This document shows, in pieces, positions 25,074 through 33,201 of a DNA stretch of 41,654 bases. Positions within the stretch are counted from its first letter, which is position 1. Each line of letters starts with the position of its first letter. The position numbers and the translations under genes are program-made. The notes under the pieces were generated by a model. That model was not told the DNA's origin. It saw only the letters and a list, made by a program, of their open reading frames with translations, and ran no database searches. Origin of the DNA: Spirochaeta africana DSM 8902 (lineage in GTDB: Bacteria > Spirochaetota > Spirochaetia > DSM-27196 > DSM-8902). The stretch is taken from NCBI RefSeq assembly GCF_000242595.2, contig NC_017098.1, positions 3,244,202 to 3,285,855 of the forward strand, read 5' to 3'.

Positions 25074-25958
25074 TCATGATTTCATCAGAGAGCTGCACAC
25101 CCGGGCTATGATTCCCCGGGCAATGCTCATGCGCGGCGGGAGCATCGGCAGCCTGTCCGGGTAAAACCACTCGGCGGCGATCAGTTCATCCGGCGCAAGG
25201 GTAATCTCCCCACCCGCCCACTCAGCGCTGAAGCCAAGCATCAGGGCATCGGGAAACGGCCACGGCTGGCTCCCGAGATACTGCAGATTGGTAATTTCCA
25301 CCCCGACCTCTTCGCGTACCTCGCGATGCACTGCCTGTTCGACGCTCTCCCCGGGTTCGACAAACCCGGCAATAAGACTGTAAAAGCCGCCGCGATGCCG
25401 CACACTTTGGGCCAGCAAGATCTGCGAACCCCTGGTTATTGCCACGATAACAGCCGGGCTTACCCGGGGATACACCGAGCCGTGAGGGCCGACCTTGGCA
25501 AGCTCCTGCTCGCTCCACACCAGCCGGCTGCCGCTGCGACTGCAGAAGCGGGTCTGCAGATCCCAGCTGTACAGATGGTAACCGCGCAGGATAGCTGGTA
25601 TCTCCCGGGCTGCAGCCGCATCCGGCAGCAGTTCTCGAATCCCGACCAGCTGCATACCCGGGTAATCGAATGTAGCCGCTGCTGCGTCATACGCCAGTAA
25701 AACAGCATACTCCTGCCCGTTCTGCTGGCCAATCCGCAGCAGTCCGGCAGCTGATTGCTGTATGCAGGCCGCTGCCTGGTAAACGGTTGGCAGCGACCCA
25801 TCGGCGGTCAGCAGCACCTGGCGCGTACCGCCATACACCAGCACCCTGCAGTTACCCGGAAGCTCGCTCGCCCCGGCATGTACCCTGCCGGTCGGCGGTT
25901 CGAACACTGCACCCTGCCAGTCAAAGTTACCAGTCAAAGCCGCTGATTCCCAGTTCAT
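25074..25958 (-). CDS. nudC: NADH pyrophosphatase NudC-like Nudix hydrolase
   Basis: NudC splits NADH and NAD caps on RNA into NMN(H) and AMP. The C-terminal domain has a complete Nudix box, GFVEPGESVEQAVHREVREEVGV, seen here as GFVEPGES and REVREEVG, followed by the NudC mark GSQPWPFPDALMLGF. The zinc ribbon is decayed: the first CxxC reads FCSRSG and the second pair reads VGPHG before VYPR, so only one Cys remains. The 294-residue length is near normal. ATG 25958 lies 32 bases inside the upstream dehydrogenase gene, with no good Shine-Dalgarno sequence, so translation is probably coupled. It is convergent with the glycosidase-like gene. Confidence 0.88.
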   Translation of the reverse strand: MNWESAALTGNFDWQGAVFEPPTGRVHAGASELPGNCRVLVYGGTRQVLLTADGSLPTVYQAAACIQQSAAGLLRIGQQNGQEYAVLLAYDAAAATFDYPGMQLVGIRELLPDAAAAREIPAILRGYHLYSWDLQTRFCSRSGSRLVWSEQELAKVGPHGSVYPRVSPAVIVAITRGSQILLAQSVRHRGGFYSLIAGFVEPGESVEQAVHREVREEVGVEITNLQYLGSQPWPFPDALMLGFSAEWAGGEITLAPDELIAAEWFYPDRLPMLPPRMSIARGIIARVCSSLMKS

Positions 25959-27027
25959 CAGCCATGGTACGGAACTCCTGGGCCACCGATGCCGGGATCT
26001 CGATCCCCTCTACGGAGCGAACCCGATAGGCCTCCCACTCCTTCTCACCAGCGGTATAGATACGCTCCTGTCCCGGAGCCTTGTCAGATGCACGCAGGCT
26101 GCGCAGGATATCGCCGATTGATTTTTTGAATATCTCGAGCTCGGTAAAGGCCTCGATATCGATGGCCAGGAAGAAATGCCCCAGGCGATAGGGACGCCGT
26201 TCACCAGCCTCGTCAAAACCGGACAGCGCCTTCAGAAACTGGCCACCCTGCAAGGCGGCTGACAGCACCTCGGTAACCACCGCATACCCATAGCCCTTGT
26301 AGCCGCCGCCATCCTCACCAATGCCTCCAAGCGGGGTCAGGGCAGCCTCGCCGGCTATCAGATCCTTCAGTACCTGATTCGGATCGGTAGCTGTAGACCC
26401 ATCGCGGCGCACCACCCAGCCCTCGGGCATGGTTTTTCCGGTTCGGGCATAGACCTCGATTTTGCCGCGCTGACTCACACTGGTTGCACAGTCAAGAAAG
26501 AACGGGAACTCCTCATCGGTCGGCATGGCCCAGGTCTGCGGATTGGTACCAAGCATGTTCTCCACCCCGAAGGTCGGTGCTATGGAGGGTCTGGCATTGG
26601 TGCCACTCAGGCCAATGCAGCCCTGCTCCACCGCCATCAAGGGATAGTAACCGGCGATCCCGTAATGCGTGGAATTGCGGACCACGGTCATACCAAGACC
26701 GAGTTTCTTGGCCTTTTCCACCGCCATGGCCATGGCTTTGTGGGATACTACCATCCCCATGCCATTATTTGCATCCAGCACCGCCGTGGTAGGCCCCTCC
26801 CGCACGATATCGATCGGCGCATTCGGGTACTGAATCCCGGCCTTTATCCGGTCGTAATAGATCGGCTTGAGCCGGTTGATCCCGTGTGAGTCAATTCCGC
26901 GCAGATCAGCGGCCACCAGCACATCGGCACAGATCTCGGCATCGGCCACGGGCACACCCAGACCGATAAACACCTGCTGCATAAAATCCTTGATATACCC
27001 TGCCGGCTTTCTGATACTCTCGCCCAT
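25927..27027 (-). CDS. Malate/L-lactate dehydrogenase family oxidoreductase (Ldh2 type)
   Basis: This is an NAD(P)-dependent 2-hydroxyacid dehydrogenase of the family that includes YlbC/allD, comC and delta-1-piperideine reductase. The 366-residue protein has ADLRGIDSHGINRL with the catalytic His, NGMGMVVSHKAMAMA, VRNSTHYGIAGYY, GTNPQTWAMPT and DGGGYKGYGYAVVTEVL, all typical. Family members reduce oxaloacetate, pyruvate, 2-oxo acids or imines, so the substrate cannot be fixed. It begins 3 bases after aroC, with AGGGGG 9 bases upstream, and overlaps nudC. Confidence 0.9.
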   Translation of the reverse strand: MGESIRKPAGYIKDFMQQVFIGLGVPVADAEICADVLVAADLRGIDSHGINRLKPIYYDRIKAGIQYPNAPIDIVREGPTTAVLDANNGMGMVVSHKAMAMAVEKAKKLGLGMTVVRNSTHYGIAGYYPLMAVEQGCIGLSGTNARPSIAPTFGVENMLGTNPQTWAMPTDEEFPFFLDCATSVSQRGKIEVYARTGKTMPEGWVVRRDGSTATDPNQVLKDLIAGEAALTPLGGIGEDGGGYKGYGYAVVTEVLSAALQGGQFLKALSGFDEAGERRPYRLGHFFLAIDIEAFTELEIFKKSIGDILRSLRASDKAPGQERIYTAGEKEWEAYRVRSVEGIEIPASVAQEFRTMADELGISGFDW

Positions 27028-27030
27028 AGC

Positions 27031-28086
27031 CTATACCCCCTGTGCTTCGAGTCGCTTGTAGTGATCCTCTATGACCAGGCAGGCCATGGCCTCGATTACC
27101 GGCACCAGCCGCGGGCAGATACAGGGATCATGCCGCCCCTCGGTACGAATCTCACGCTCGGCACCGTTTTTATCCACTGTTTTTTGCGCCTTTGATATGG
27201 ATGATGTCGGCTTGACCGCAACCCGGAACACCAGTTCCTCGCCGGTGGTAATCCCGCCGATTACCCCGCCGGCATTGTTGGTTACAAAGCCATCAGCGCT
27301 CATCGCATCGTTGTGCTCACTGCCTTTCAGATCAACCGCGCCAAAACCAAGACCGATCTCGAATCCCTTGACCGCGCCCAGACTCAGCATACCTTTAGCC
27401 AGATCTGCCTCCAGCTTGTCGAATACCGGCTCGCCCAGGCCAGCCGGCAGACCGTTCACCCGGCATTCGATAATCCCGCCGACGCTGTCCCCTTCCTCGG
27501 CCAGCATCTCGATCCGGGAGACCATCTTGGCAGCCGCCGCAGGATCACAGGCCCGCATGGGATTGTTCTCTATCTCTTCCGGCACCACCTGCTCGCAGGC
27601 GATACCGGCAGCCCGACTGGTGTATGCCAGGATCCTGACCCCGCGCTGCTCCAGCAGCTTGCGGGCAACCGCGCCGGCAGCCACTCGTCCGGCAGTCTCC
27701 CGACCAGAAGCCCGTCCGCTGCCGCGATAGTCCCGGATCCCGTATTTTTTCAGGTAGGTATAGTCGGCATGCCCGGGGCGAAACATCTCTTTGATGTCAT
27801 TGTAGGCGCTCGGCTGGGCGTCCTTGTTGTACAGGATCATCAGCATCGGGGTTCCCGTAGTCTTCCCCTCAAAAACCCCGGACAGAATATGAACCATATC
27901 CGGCTCCTTGCGCGGGGTCGTTACCGAAGACTGTCCCGGCTTGCGTCGATCCAGCTCCTTCTGTATATCTGCCTCACTGATCTCCAGCCCCGGGGGCGCC
28001 CCATCCAGTACGACACCAACCGCGCCGCCATGGCTCTCGCCAAAGGTGCTAATCCGAAACAACGTCCCAAAACTGCTGCCGGCCAT
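27031..28086 (-). CDS. aroC: Chorismate synthase
   Basis: AroC makes chorismate from 5-enolpyruvylshikimate-3-phosphate using reduced flavin, the last shared step to aromatic amino acids. The 351-residue protein starts SSFGTLFRISTFGESHGGAVG and has the signatures RGSGRASGRETAGRVAAGA and GEDSVGGIIEC (here EEGDSVGGIIEC). RTEGRHDPCICPRLVPV is the C-terminal motif. AAGGAGG lies 5 bases before the ATG, so it has its own leader. It heads aroC-dehydrogenase-nudC. No other shikimate gene is in the window. Confidence 0.97.
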   Translation of the reverse strand: MAGSSFGTLFRISTFGESHGGAVGVVLDGAPPGLEISEADIQKELDRRKPGQSSVTTPRKEPDMVHILSGVFEGKTTGTPMLMILYNKDAQPSAYNDIKEMFRPGHADYTYLKKYGIRDYRGSGRASGRETAGRVAAGAVARKLLEQRGVRILAYTSRAAGIACEQVVPEEIENNPMRACDPAAAAKMVSRIEMLAEEGDSVGGIIECRVNGLPAGLGEPVFDKLEADLAKGMLSLGAVKGFEIGLGFGAVDLKGSEHNDAMSADGFVTNNAGGVIGGITTGEELVFRVAVKPTSSISKAQKTVDKNGAEREIRTEGRHDPCICPRLVPVIEAMACLVIEDHYKRLEAQGV

Positions 28087-28191
28087 GATTCCTCCTTACA
28101 AATACCAAGCATGTGCCACCAAATCTATCAGATTAGCTGGAGCAGGAACAGCGTACTCAGCCCCAAATAGATCGAGACCCCGCTTTTACAG

Positions 28192-29193
28192 TCAGGACTG
28201 ATAATCATAAATCTCTATCTCCTGTGCAATCCGTTTCAGTATGGTTTCCAGCATGCGGCTACCGCTGTGCCCTGCCAGGTGCAGAATATCCTGACGACGG
28301 TAACGCACTGACTGCAGCTGCTGCTGAAGACGCTGGCCGGTCTCGGGCGGCAGGCCATCAGCCAAAACCTGACGAATCCTTCCACGATGTACATCCAGCT
28401 CTACCATCTGCTGGTCTCCTACGAAAAACGAGTGACGGAAATCCGGGGTTTTCCCATAGCGCCAGTCCCACTCCTGCAGCCGGGTAAAACATTCATAGGC
28501 CAGTGTATCCCTGGCCTGAAGGTCAGGCTGAAGCTGTACGATTGTTTCCGGATCAACCCCGAACCCCTGAGCTACCGACGAGATCAGTTCCTCGTTACCC
28601 AGATCGGGAGCATATTCCTGCAGATTGGCCACGCGGGATCGTACCGAATCTATACCCTTACTCATTAATCCCCGGTCACGGGCCGTCAGATATCGCAACA
28701 GGTCATCCAGATCGGCATGCAACAACAAAGTTCCATGGTGGATACAGCGATCACGGCCTACCTTGAATGCACTGCCCGAAACCTTTCGCCCCTGAACCAG
28801 CAGGTCACTGCGTTCGTTGCGTTCCGCCGGAATACCCAGCCCGTGCAGCCCGGTCAGCACACAGGTAAAGTTATGGTCCGGATCATAGTGCTGTCGTGGT
28901 ACCATAATACTCCAGTTGATATTGCCGGCATCATGATATACCGCACCCCCGCCACTCTGACGTCGCACCAGCGGAATCCCTGCCGAGAGCATTGATCCCA
29001 ATGCGCACTCCTTCCAGGGATTCTGATGCCGGCCGATTACCACACATGGATCGTTGCGATAAAACAGCACCCGTATCTCTGCTGCGCTGCCGTCGGGCTG
29101 AACCGGCAAGGTCCGATATAACCAGTCTTCAAACGCCAGATTTTCAAATGGATTCAGGGATGAGGAGACAAATGCACGCTGGATCATTTCCAT
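28192..29193 (-). CDS. lplA: Lipoate-protein ligase A
   Basis: LplA attaches lipoate to E2 subunits and GcvH, usually from scavenged lipoate. The 333-residue protein has NPFENLAFEDWLYR, VLFYRNDPCVVIGRHQNPW, PLVRRQSGGGAVYHDAGNINWS and GRKVSGSAFKVGRDRCIHHGT, the catalytic core, with Lys in GRKVSGSAFK. A C-terminal accessory domain follows from about residue 250. The start is ATG 29193 (or ATG 29187). No Shine-Dalgarno sequence is present and a TATAGT box lies 6 bases upstream, so leaderless translation is likely. It is divergent from pth with only 34 bases between them. Confidence 0.95.
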   Translation of the reverse strand: MEMIQRAFVSSSLNPFENLAFEDWLYRTLPVQPDGSAAEIRVLFYRNDPCVVIGRHQNPWKECALGSMLSAGIPLVRRQSGGGAVYHDAGNINWSIMVPRQHYDPDHNFTCVLTGLHGLGIPAERNERSDLLVQGRKVSGSAFKVGRDRCIHHGTLLLHADLDDLLRYLTARDRGLMSKGIDSVRSRVANLQEYAPDLGNEELISSVAQGFGVDPETIVQLQPDLQARDTLAYECFTRLQEWDWRYGKTPDFRHSFFVGDQQMVELDVHRGRIRQVLADGLPPETGQRLQQQLQSVRYRRQDILHLAGHSGSRMLETILKRIAQEIEIYDYQS

Positions 29194-29221
29194 AGCCAGA
29201 CTATAGCCGATTTGCTACACT
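29193..29221 (+). promoter_or_regulatory. Predicted pth promoter, leaderless
   Basis: TAGCCA (29193-29198), a 17-base spacer and TACACT (29216-29221) lie 6 bases before the pth ATG. There is no Shine-Dalgarno sequence. It overlaps the lplA promoter face to face. Confidence 0.5.
29200..29205 (-). promoter_or_regulatory. Predicted -10 box of lplA, leaderless
   Basis: TATAGT on the minus strand lies 6 bases before the lplA ATG. The -35 17 bases further upstream (TGGAGC) is poor. It lies within the spacer of the opposing pth promoter. Confidence 0.5.
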
Positions 29222-29227
29222 TGCTCC

Positions 29228-29749
29228 ATGTTTTCTGCTGTTGTCGGACTGGGAAACCCTGGTCCCCGCTATCGCCATACCCGGCATAATATCGGCTGTA
29301 CCGTGGTGCAGGCCCTTGCCGAACATGAATCGGTAACCGCCTGGAAATCAAAGTTTCACGGCAGCTGGGCGACAGTCAGCCGTCCACCGATGCAGCTGCG
29401 TCTGCTTGTTCCTGCAAACTTTATGAACAAAGCCGGAGAATCGGTGCGCCCGTTTGCCGAATTCTTTTCGCTGTCCCCTGCCGATATCCTGATTGTCCAT
29501 GACGATCTGGAACTCCCGTTCGGGGAGGTTGCCCTGCGCGAGGGTGGCGGGCTTGGCGGACACAACGGGCTACGCTCGGTGGCACAACATCTGGGTACCC
29601 GTGACTTTCCCCGCCTGCGTATCGGAATCGGCAGACCGGCCCGGGGAGATGTTGCCAGCTATGTATTGGCACGGTTTACACCGCAGGAAGAGGCTGAACT
29701 CGTCGACGTGGTGGAAACCGCGGTGGCAACAATCCTGAGATCCACCTGA
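29228..29749 (+). CDS. pth: Peptidyl-tRNA hydrolase
   Basis: Pth frees tRNA from peptidyl-tRNAs that drop off the ribosome. The 173-residue protein is slightly short but has all main motifs: VGLGNPGPRYRHTRHNIGC with the catalytic His, VPANFMNKAGESV, and ILIVHDDLELPFGEVALREGGGLGGHNGLRSV, seen here as HDDLELPFGE and GGGLGGHNGLRS. GTRDFPRLRIGIGRP and YVLARFTPQE follow. The C-terminal tail is trimmed. The gene is transcribed alone and is convergent with recR, 106 bases away. Confidence 0.95.
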   Translation: MFSAVVGLGNPGPRYRHTRHNIGCTVVQALAEHESVTAWKSKFHGSWATVSRPPMQLRLLVPANFMNKAGESVRPFAEFFSLSPADILIVHDDLELPFGEVALREGGGLGGHNGLRSVAQHLGTRDFPRLRIGIGRPARGDVASYVLARFTPQEEAELVDVVETAVATILRST

Positions 29750-29855
29750 GCAGCACCCTGAAGCCTGGGTATCCCTGAGAAACCTGCCGCTGCCAGCCTG
29801 CTGCCTGCCGCTGGCTGATTACCGCCGGACTGCTGTCAGACCGCTGCCGGACAAG

Positions 29856-30446
29856 CTACACCTGTGTCCGTCCCCGCAGGGAACGCTCCAGGGTCATCCG
29901 GTCTACATACTCCAGGTCACCCCCGACCGGAAGCCCCAAGGCAAGTCGTGTTGTGGTAACCCCTTCGATCCCCTCTATCTGGCGGGCAATATACAGGGCT
30001 GTCGTGTCGCCCTCCACCGTCGGATTGGTTGCCAGCACAACCTCGCGGATCTGTCCCTCGCCGATCCGCTCCAGCAAGCGCGGAATCCGGATATCATCCG
30101 GACCGACACCGTCGATCGGGGAGATAACCCCGCCAAGGACATGATATATGCCGGGAAAAACCCGGGCCGATTCCAGCACCGCGACATCCTGGGCAGTCTC
30201 TACCACGCACACCATCGAATGATCACGACGCTGATCGGTACAGATATCGCACGGATCAACCTCGGTATAGCTCCCGCATACCGAGCAGGGTTTGATCCGT
30301 TCCCGCATCTCGGTTATGTAGTGCGCAAGTGAATCGGCATAGTCGCTGTCGCTGTTGAGGATATGATACGCCATGCGAGTGGCGCTTTTTCGTCCGATGC
30401 CCGGCAGTTTGGCCAGCAGACGAACCAGCTGGTCGAGGCTTGTCAT
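29856..30446 (-). CDS. recR: Recombination mediator RecR
   Basis: RecR works with RecF/RecO to load RecA at gaps. The 196-residue protein has the N-terminal HhH (LLAKLPGIGRKSATRMAYHIL), the Cys4 zinc finger CSVCGSYTEVDPCDIC, and a Toprim domain with VVETAQDVAVLE and ATNPTVEGDTTALYIAR. The order dnaX-ybaB-recR is a classic bacterial arrangement. GGGAG lies 5 bases before the ATG. It is the last gene of the tRNA-SRP-dnaX-ybaB-recR row. Confidence 0.97.
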   Translation of the reverse strand: MTSLDQLVRLLAKLPGIGRKSATRMAYHILNSDSDYADSLAHYITEMRERIKPCSVCGSYTEVDPCDICTDQRRDHSMVCVVETAQDVAVLESARVFPGIYHVLGGVISPIDGVGPDDIRIPRLLERIGEGQIREVVLATNPTVEGDTTALYIARQIEGIEGVTTTRLALGLPVGGDLEYVDRMTLERSLRGRTQV

Positions 30447-30459
30447 TTCGGCTCCCTGA

Positions 30460-30789
30460 TCAACCCATATTGCCCATATTAAAGAGATCCGGCGGCAGAT
30501 TCATCCCGCCGGTCAGCGAGGACATCTGTTCCCGGATTACCTCTTTGGCTTTATGCTGGGCATCGGTGGCGGCAGCCAGCACCAGGTCCTGAATCAGTTC
30601 AGGATCGTTGGGATCGATAACATCCGGGCTGATCTCCACCTTCAGCACGGTGAACTCACCGTTCATAGTAATACGGACCATATCACCACCGGCGGTACCG
30701 GTAACGCTGATATGCTTCAGCTGCTCCTGGGCCTCGCCCATCTTGCTTTGCAGACTTGAAAGATTCTTGAAAAGATCCATTGGATTCAT
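30460..30789 (-). CDS. ybaB: YbaB/EbfC-family nucleoid-associated protein
   Basis: YbaB/EbfC is a small DNA-binding dimer; the Borrelia relative EbfC is a known nucleoid protein. The 109-residue protein has the long first helix (LFKNLSSLQSKMGEAQEQLK), the middle sheet with GDMVRITMNGEFTVLKVEIS, and the second helix after DPNDPELIQDLVLAAATDA. The Met/Gly-rich tail GGMNLPPDLFNMGNMG is typical. It lies 9 bases after dnaX and 13 bases before recR. AGGA lies about 8 bases before the ATG. Confidence 0.96.
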   Translation of the reverse strand: MNPMDLFKNLSSLQSKMGEAQEQLKHISVTGTAGGDMVRITMNGEFTVLKVEISPDVIDPNDPELIQDLVLAAATDAQHKAKEVIREQMSSLTGGMNLPPDLFNMGNMG

Positions 30790-30798
30790 AAAGGTATC

Positions 30799-32814
30799 CT
30801 ATCCTGAAATGACTTTGCCGCGAAATACCTTGCGCGGTAATTCTACCTGGGGATCGGGATGATGCTGTTGTTCGTCCTCGTTACTGTCCTCAATCGTTTC
30901 TACCTTTACCCGCAACGGGACGCCCAGCACCGTGTGAATACACTCCTCAATCTGTTCAGACTCCAGCTCGATTGTTTTGGAGGCAAAGGCAGACTTGAAC
31001 TGCAGGTACAGAAACCGGTCATCAAAGGTCTGGCTGATCGCACCGCTGAGCGCCGAACCCAGTGACATGCTGGCATGGCTCACCTCTTCGATCAGTCGGT
31101 CAAACTCACCAAGATCCAGCACACGACGCTCATCACCGCGAGGTTCTGCGGTCGGCAGCTGTTGACCGGCAGAACGACCGGCCCAATCGCTAAGCGTGCT
31201 GGGCTGTTTGCCGGCAGCGTCGGCGTGCGACTGCTCGACAGCCTGATCGCCAGTCGGCGCTGCCGCCTGTTCGGGAGCCGGTGGCTGCGGTGCTGCGGCA
31301 GCAGGGGCCGGCTCGCCGGTTGGCGCGGCAGCGTTCTCTGTCGGCGCCTGCATATGCTGGGTCTGCTGCCTGGCCGGGGAATTCTCCGGCGCTGACTGAG
31401 CCGCTCGGTGCTGCGCCGGCTGTTGCACTGCTGGCTGCCGATCTACCGGCGCTGAGTGAGCCTGTTGCTGTTGGTCTGGCTGTTGGACCGCCGACTGCTG
31501 CGCATGCTGCACCGACTGATCGAGCGACTGTCTGGCTGGTTGTCCTGCCGACTGCCCGGCCATACGTTCCGCTGTCCCGGCCGAAACCGGTGCCCTCCCC
31601 GCCGCACCATTTGCCTGTTTGGCTTCGGTTCCCGGTCCTGACGGCTCCGGGCTGTCCTGCTGCAGAAAATCACCCTGCTCGGCGCGGCGGCGCAAATCAT
31701 GAATCCGGTTCAGCAGCTGACCGGGATCTATATAATCGCGCAGACGACAGAGCTCACCCAGCACCAGTTCCAACTCGAATCGCTCGTTTACGGTATAGCG
31801 CAGCCGCCGGAAGGCCTCCAGCAGCAGATCGAGCCCATGCATCAACTGATGCTCGCTCCAGGCCTCGACCGCCAGACTGGAAAACTCGGCAATCGGGTAC
31901 CCGATTACCGACTCCCGCTTGATCCCGGCCCGCAGCAGCAGCAGATTTCGAAAATACTCGTTCATGTCGATTACAAACTGATCAACACTTACCCCGGTAG
32001 CCATAATCTGATCCGACAGCTCCATGACCCGCTGCAGCGATCCGTCGGCCAGAGCCTCGGCCAGGCTGTTCAGGCGATCCAGCCCCACCAGCCCGAGCTT
32101 GGTCTTGATCTTGTCCAGGGTAATATGTCCATCGCTAAAGGCTACGACCTGATCAAACAGGGTATAGGCATCGCGCAGCGAACCACGGCCCTCCTTGGCA
32201 ATCCACATAAGGGCATCGCGGTCGGCATGGATTCGCATCTCTTCGACCGCCTCAATCAGCTTCTGCAGCAGCTGCTCCAACGGGATAAGCCGAAAATGAA
32301 ATTGCTGGCAGCGCGATTTGATGGTTGCCGGCACCTTGTGCAGCTCGGTGGTGGCGAAAATAAAAATGATATAAGGAGGCGGCTCCTCAATGGTCTTGAG
32401 CAGTGCGTTGAATGCACTGGTCGAGAGCATATGAACCTCGTCGATTATGTAGATCTTGTAGCGAGAATGGTTGGGCGGGAACAGAACCTCGTCCTTGATC
32501 TCCCGTACATCGTTAACGCTGGTGTTGCTGGCTCCGTCGATCTCGATCACATCCAGGGCGGTGCCGCGGGTAATGGATTCTGCTTCGTGCCGGGTGTCGG
32601 TATCAGCGTTCGGTCCCTCGGGACAATTGAGTGCGCGCGCCAGAATACGCGCTGCCGAGGTCTTACCGACCCCGCGCGGGCCGCTGAACAGGTATGCGTG
32701 GGCGATACGCCCATCCTGGATCGAGTTTTTCAGGGTTGCAACAACAAACTCCTGGCCAATCAGGCCGTCGAGAGTTGTGGGTCGCTTTCGGGTTGCGGTA
32801 ACTTCATACGCCAT
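30799..32814 (-). CDS. dnaX: DNA polymerase III subunits gamma/tau
   Basis: DnaX is the ATPase of the clamp loader and holds the replisome together. From ATG 32814 (GAGGAG 8 bases upstream) it has 671 residues. The Walker A reads FSGPRGVGKTSAAR, the Walker B YIIDEVHMLS, sensor 1 IIFIFATTELHKVP and the Arg finger KSRCQQFHF. The usual zinc module after ALNC is missing: NCPEGPNADTDTRHEAESI has only one Cys where most DnaX proteins have four. A Gln/Ala/Pro-rich linker fills about residues 375-530, followed by a tau-type C-terminal domain. I see no clear frameshift signal for a short gamma form. SRP RNA and tRNA genes lie directly upstream in the same direction. Confidence 0.96.
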   Translation of the reverse strand: MAYEVTATRKRPTTLDGLIGQEFVVATLKNSIQDGRIAHAYLFSGPRGVGKTSAARILARALNCPEGPNADTDTRHEAESITRGTALDVIEIDGASNTSVNDVREIKDEVLFPPNHSRYKIYIIDEVHMLSTSAFNALLKTIEEPPPYIIFIFATTELHKVPATIKSRCQQFHFRLIPLEQLLQKLIEAVEEMRIHADRDALMWIAKEGRGSLRDAYTLFDQVVAFSDGHITLDKIKTKLGLVGLDRLNSLAEALADGSLQRVMELSDQIMATGVSVDQFVIDMNEYFRNLLLLRAGIKRESVIGYPIAEFSSLAVEAWSEHQLMHGLDLLLEAFRRLRYTVNERFELELVLGELCRLRDYIDPGQLLNRIHDLRRRAEQGDFLQQDSPEPSGPGTEAKQANGAAGRAPVSAGTAERMAGQSAGQPARQSLDQSVQHAQQSAVQQPDQQQQAHSAPVDRQPAVQQPAQHRAAQSAPENSPARQQTQHMQAPTENAAAPTGEPAPAAAAPQPPAPEQAAAPTGDQAVEQSHADAAGKQPSTLSDWAGRSAGQQLPTAEPRGDERRVLDLGEFDRLIEEVSHASMSLGSALSGAISQTFDDRFLYLQFKSAFASKTIELESEQIEECIHTVLGVPLRVKVETIEDSNEDEQQHHPDPQVELPRKVFRGKVISG

Positions 32815-32855
32815 GCAGGGTGCTCCTCGAACACTCAGTATACACAGCGGCAGGC

Positions 32856-32874
32856 AAAAAAAAAGCCCCTCCGG
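32856..32874 (-). terminator. 3' stem and U-tract of SRP RNA
   Basis: The closing helix of the SRP RNA ends CCGGAGGGGC (minus strand, 32874-32865) and is followed by nine Ts (32864-32856). It could act as a terminator before dnaX. Confidence 0.75.
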
Positions 32875-32991
32875 CTTCTGCCAAGCCGTCTGCGGCACAT
32901 GAAGCAAACACCTACCGCTGCTCCCTTCCGGGCCTGACGGGGTTCAGTATCGCTTCATTGCACAGGACCTGGCGATCAACACCGAAGGGGC
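32865..32991 (-). ncRNA. ffs: Signal recognition particle RNA (4.5S type)
   Basis: The RNA binds Ffh and guides ribosomes making membrane proteins. On the minus strand it shows the universal core GTCCTGTGCAATG, then GAACCCCGTCAGGCCCGGAA and GGGAGCAGCGGTAGG with the GGAA tetraloop. Its ends pair (GCCCCTTCGG with CCGGAGGGGC), giving a hairpin RNA of about 127 bases without an Alu domain, the short bacterial form. It lies between tRNA-Ser(GGA) and dnaX, the same order as in Bacillus subtilis (scr-dnaX). Confidence 0.93.
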
Positions 32992-32992
32992 A

Positions 32993-33080
32993 CGGAGAGA
33001 GAGGGATTCGAACCCTCGGTACCCGGATAGGGTACACACGCGTTCCAGGCGTGCACCTTCGACCGCTCGGTCACCTCTCC
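32993..33080 (-). tRNA. tRNA-Ser (GGA anticodon)
   Basis: The minus strand begins GGAGAGGTGACCGAGCGGTC. The anticodon loop CTGGAAC is closed by CACGC/GCGTG, giving GGA, which reads UCC and UCU. A long variable arm (GTACCCTATCCGGGTAC) and a GGTTCGAATCC T-arm are present. The 3' CCA is not encoded. Confidence 0.96.
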
Positions 33081-33102
33081 AAATTATGCAGTAAAAATCA
33101 AA

Positions 33103-33190
33103 CGGAGAGAGTGGGATTCGAACCCACGGTACCGCAGAACGGCACAACGGATTTCGAGTCCGCCCGATTCAACCACTCTCGCATCTCTCC
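33103..33190 (-). tRNA. tRNA-Ser (CGA anticodon)
   Basis: The minus strand begins GGAGAGATGCGAGAGTGGTT. The anticodon loop CTCGAAA gives CGA, which reads UCG. The long variable arm of a class-II tRNA and the GGTTCGAATCC T-arm are present. CCA is not encoded. Confidence 0.96.
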
Positions 33191-33201
33191 TGATTGATTA
33201 G

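Noticed and set aside
27165-27185. TTTATCCACTG resembling a DnaA box
   Set aside because: It is a single imperfect match inside aroC, far from the expected origin.
28087-28191. Possible small gene or RNA between aroC and lplA
   Set aside because: No credible frame or RNA structure; only the aroC Shine-Dalgarno sequence and an undefined promoter region.
29750-29855. Possible terminator between pth and recR
   Set aside because: A GCCAGC/GCTGGC pair is present, but the stem is short and no T-run follows.
30799-32814. Programmed frameshift for a short gamma form of DnaX
   Set aside because: No A-AAA-AAG type slippery run with a following hairpin was seen in the coding sense.
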